Position numbers and translations under genes: made by a program. The notes under the pieces were generated by a model. That model worked only from the letters and a program-made list of their open reading frames with translations, searched no databases and was not told the DNA's origin. Positions 34,845-34,949 of a DNA stretch of 34,949 nucleotides are shown piece by piece (position 1 is the stretch's first letter; each line of letters begins with the position of its first letter). Origin of the DNA: Bacteroidota bacterium (GTDB taxonomy: Bacteria; Bacteroidota; Ignavibacteria; Ignavibacteriales; SURF-24); the NCBI GenBank assembly GCA_030706145.1, contig JAUZPB010000040.1, positions 1 to 34,949 of the forward strand, written 5' to 3'.

Positions 34845-34949
34845 TTATTTGCTAAAGTGCTCTACAAAATAGGCTATTGTCTGCTTTAGACCTGTAATAA
34901 GATCAAAAGATGGATGAAAATCCAGCTTTTTAATTGTATCTTCAATCGA
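34845..34949 (-). CDS. NAD-dependent epimerase/dehydratase, C-terminal end (partial)
   Basis: Only the last 34 residues are inside the window: ...LDFHPSFDLITGLKQTIAYFVEHFSK. The pattern of a Pro followed by a short helix-rich stretch G-L-x-x-T-I-x-Y-F is the usual end of extended-SDR sugar epimerases, where the helix binds the sugar-nucleotide side. The rest of the gene lies beyond the right edge. It is transcribed toward rpmH, with a 194-bp gap. Substrate cannot be told. Confidence 0.5.
   Translation of the reverse strand, partial: SIEDTIKKLDFHPSFDLITGLKQTIAYFVEHFSK

Overview
The window is ordinary chromosomal DNA, with a GC content that looks like roughly 40% by eye, from a member of the Bacteroidota/Ignavibacteriota side of the FCB group. 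Two secreted proteins end in type IX secretion (T9SS) sorting domains with a YPNPFNP-type core that is typical of Ignavibacteria. A FKBP lipoprotein, a patatin/BamA-type outer-membrane protein and a YidC with a large periplasmic domain show a diderm envelope. Several promoters fit the Bacteroidota pattern TTTG-N19/20-TAnnTTTG better than the E. coli pattern. No insertion sequence, prophage, CRISPR array, tRNA or rRNA was seen.

Layout, left to right. 1-4.4 kb: the tail of a histidine kinase, miaA paired with an unassigned glycosyltransferase, then on the other strand a VUT-family transporter and a zinc-type CDF transporter. 4.6-7.2 kb: clpB. 7.2-12.8 kb: mnmE, mnmG, rsmG and murQ on the plus strand, with three perfect parS (ParB-binding) palindromes around mnmE, which marks an origin-proximal region. 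12.9-15.2 kb: a small methyltransferase and an RlmD/RumA-type rRNA methyltransferase. 15.2-17.6 kb: a secreted Ntn-hydrolase and a cytoplasmic asparaginase. 17.7-28.1 kb, all minus strand: FKBP lipoprotein, a T9SS cargo protein with BNR-like motifs, a DUF3160 T9SS cargo protein, an aspartase fused to a cyclic-nucleotide-binding-like domain, a DUF1761 membrane protein and a GH20 hexosaminidase. 28.5-34.9 kb: a helical hypothetical protein, a patatin/BamA protein, the yidC-yidD-rnpA-rpmH operon, and the tail of an NAD-dependent epimerase.

Connections. miaA, mnmE, mnmG and possibly the VUT transporter concern tRNA modification; rsmG and rlmD modify rRNA. Asparaginase plus aspartase gives Asn to Asp to fumarate plus ammonia. 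MurQ and the GH20 enzyme handle amino-sugar polymers. The rpmH-rnpA-yidD-yidC and mnmE-mnmG-rsmG blocks, adjacent in many bacteria, are here about 22 kb apart and face each other.

The most unusual items are the sensor-aspartase fusion, in which the usual phosphate-binding arginine is a histidine; the parS cluster without parAB beside it; a foldable RNA segment with a strong Shine-Dalgarno and an 8-codon ORF running into parS ahead of mnmG; and a predicted leaderless mnmE transcript. I found no clear defence island or wholly new multi-gene system.
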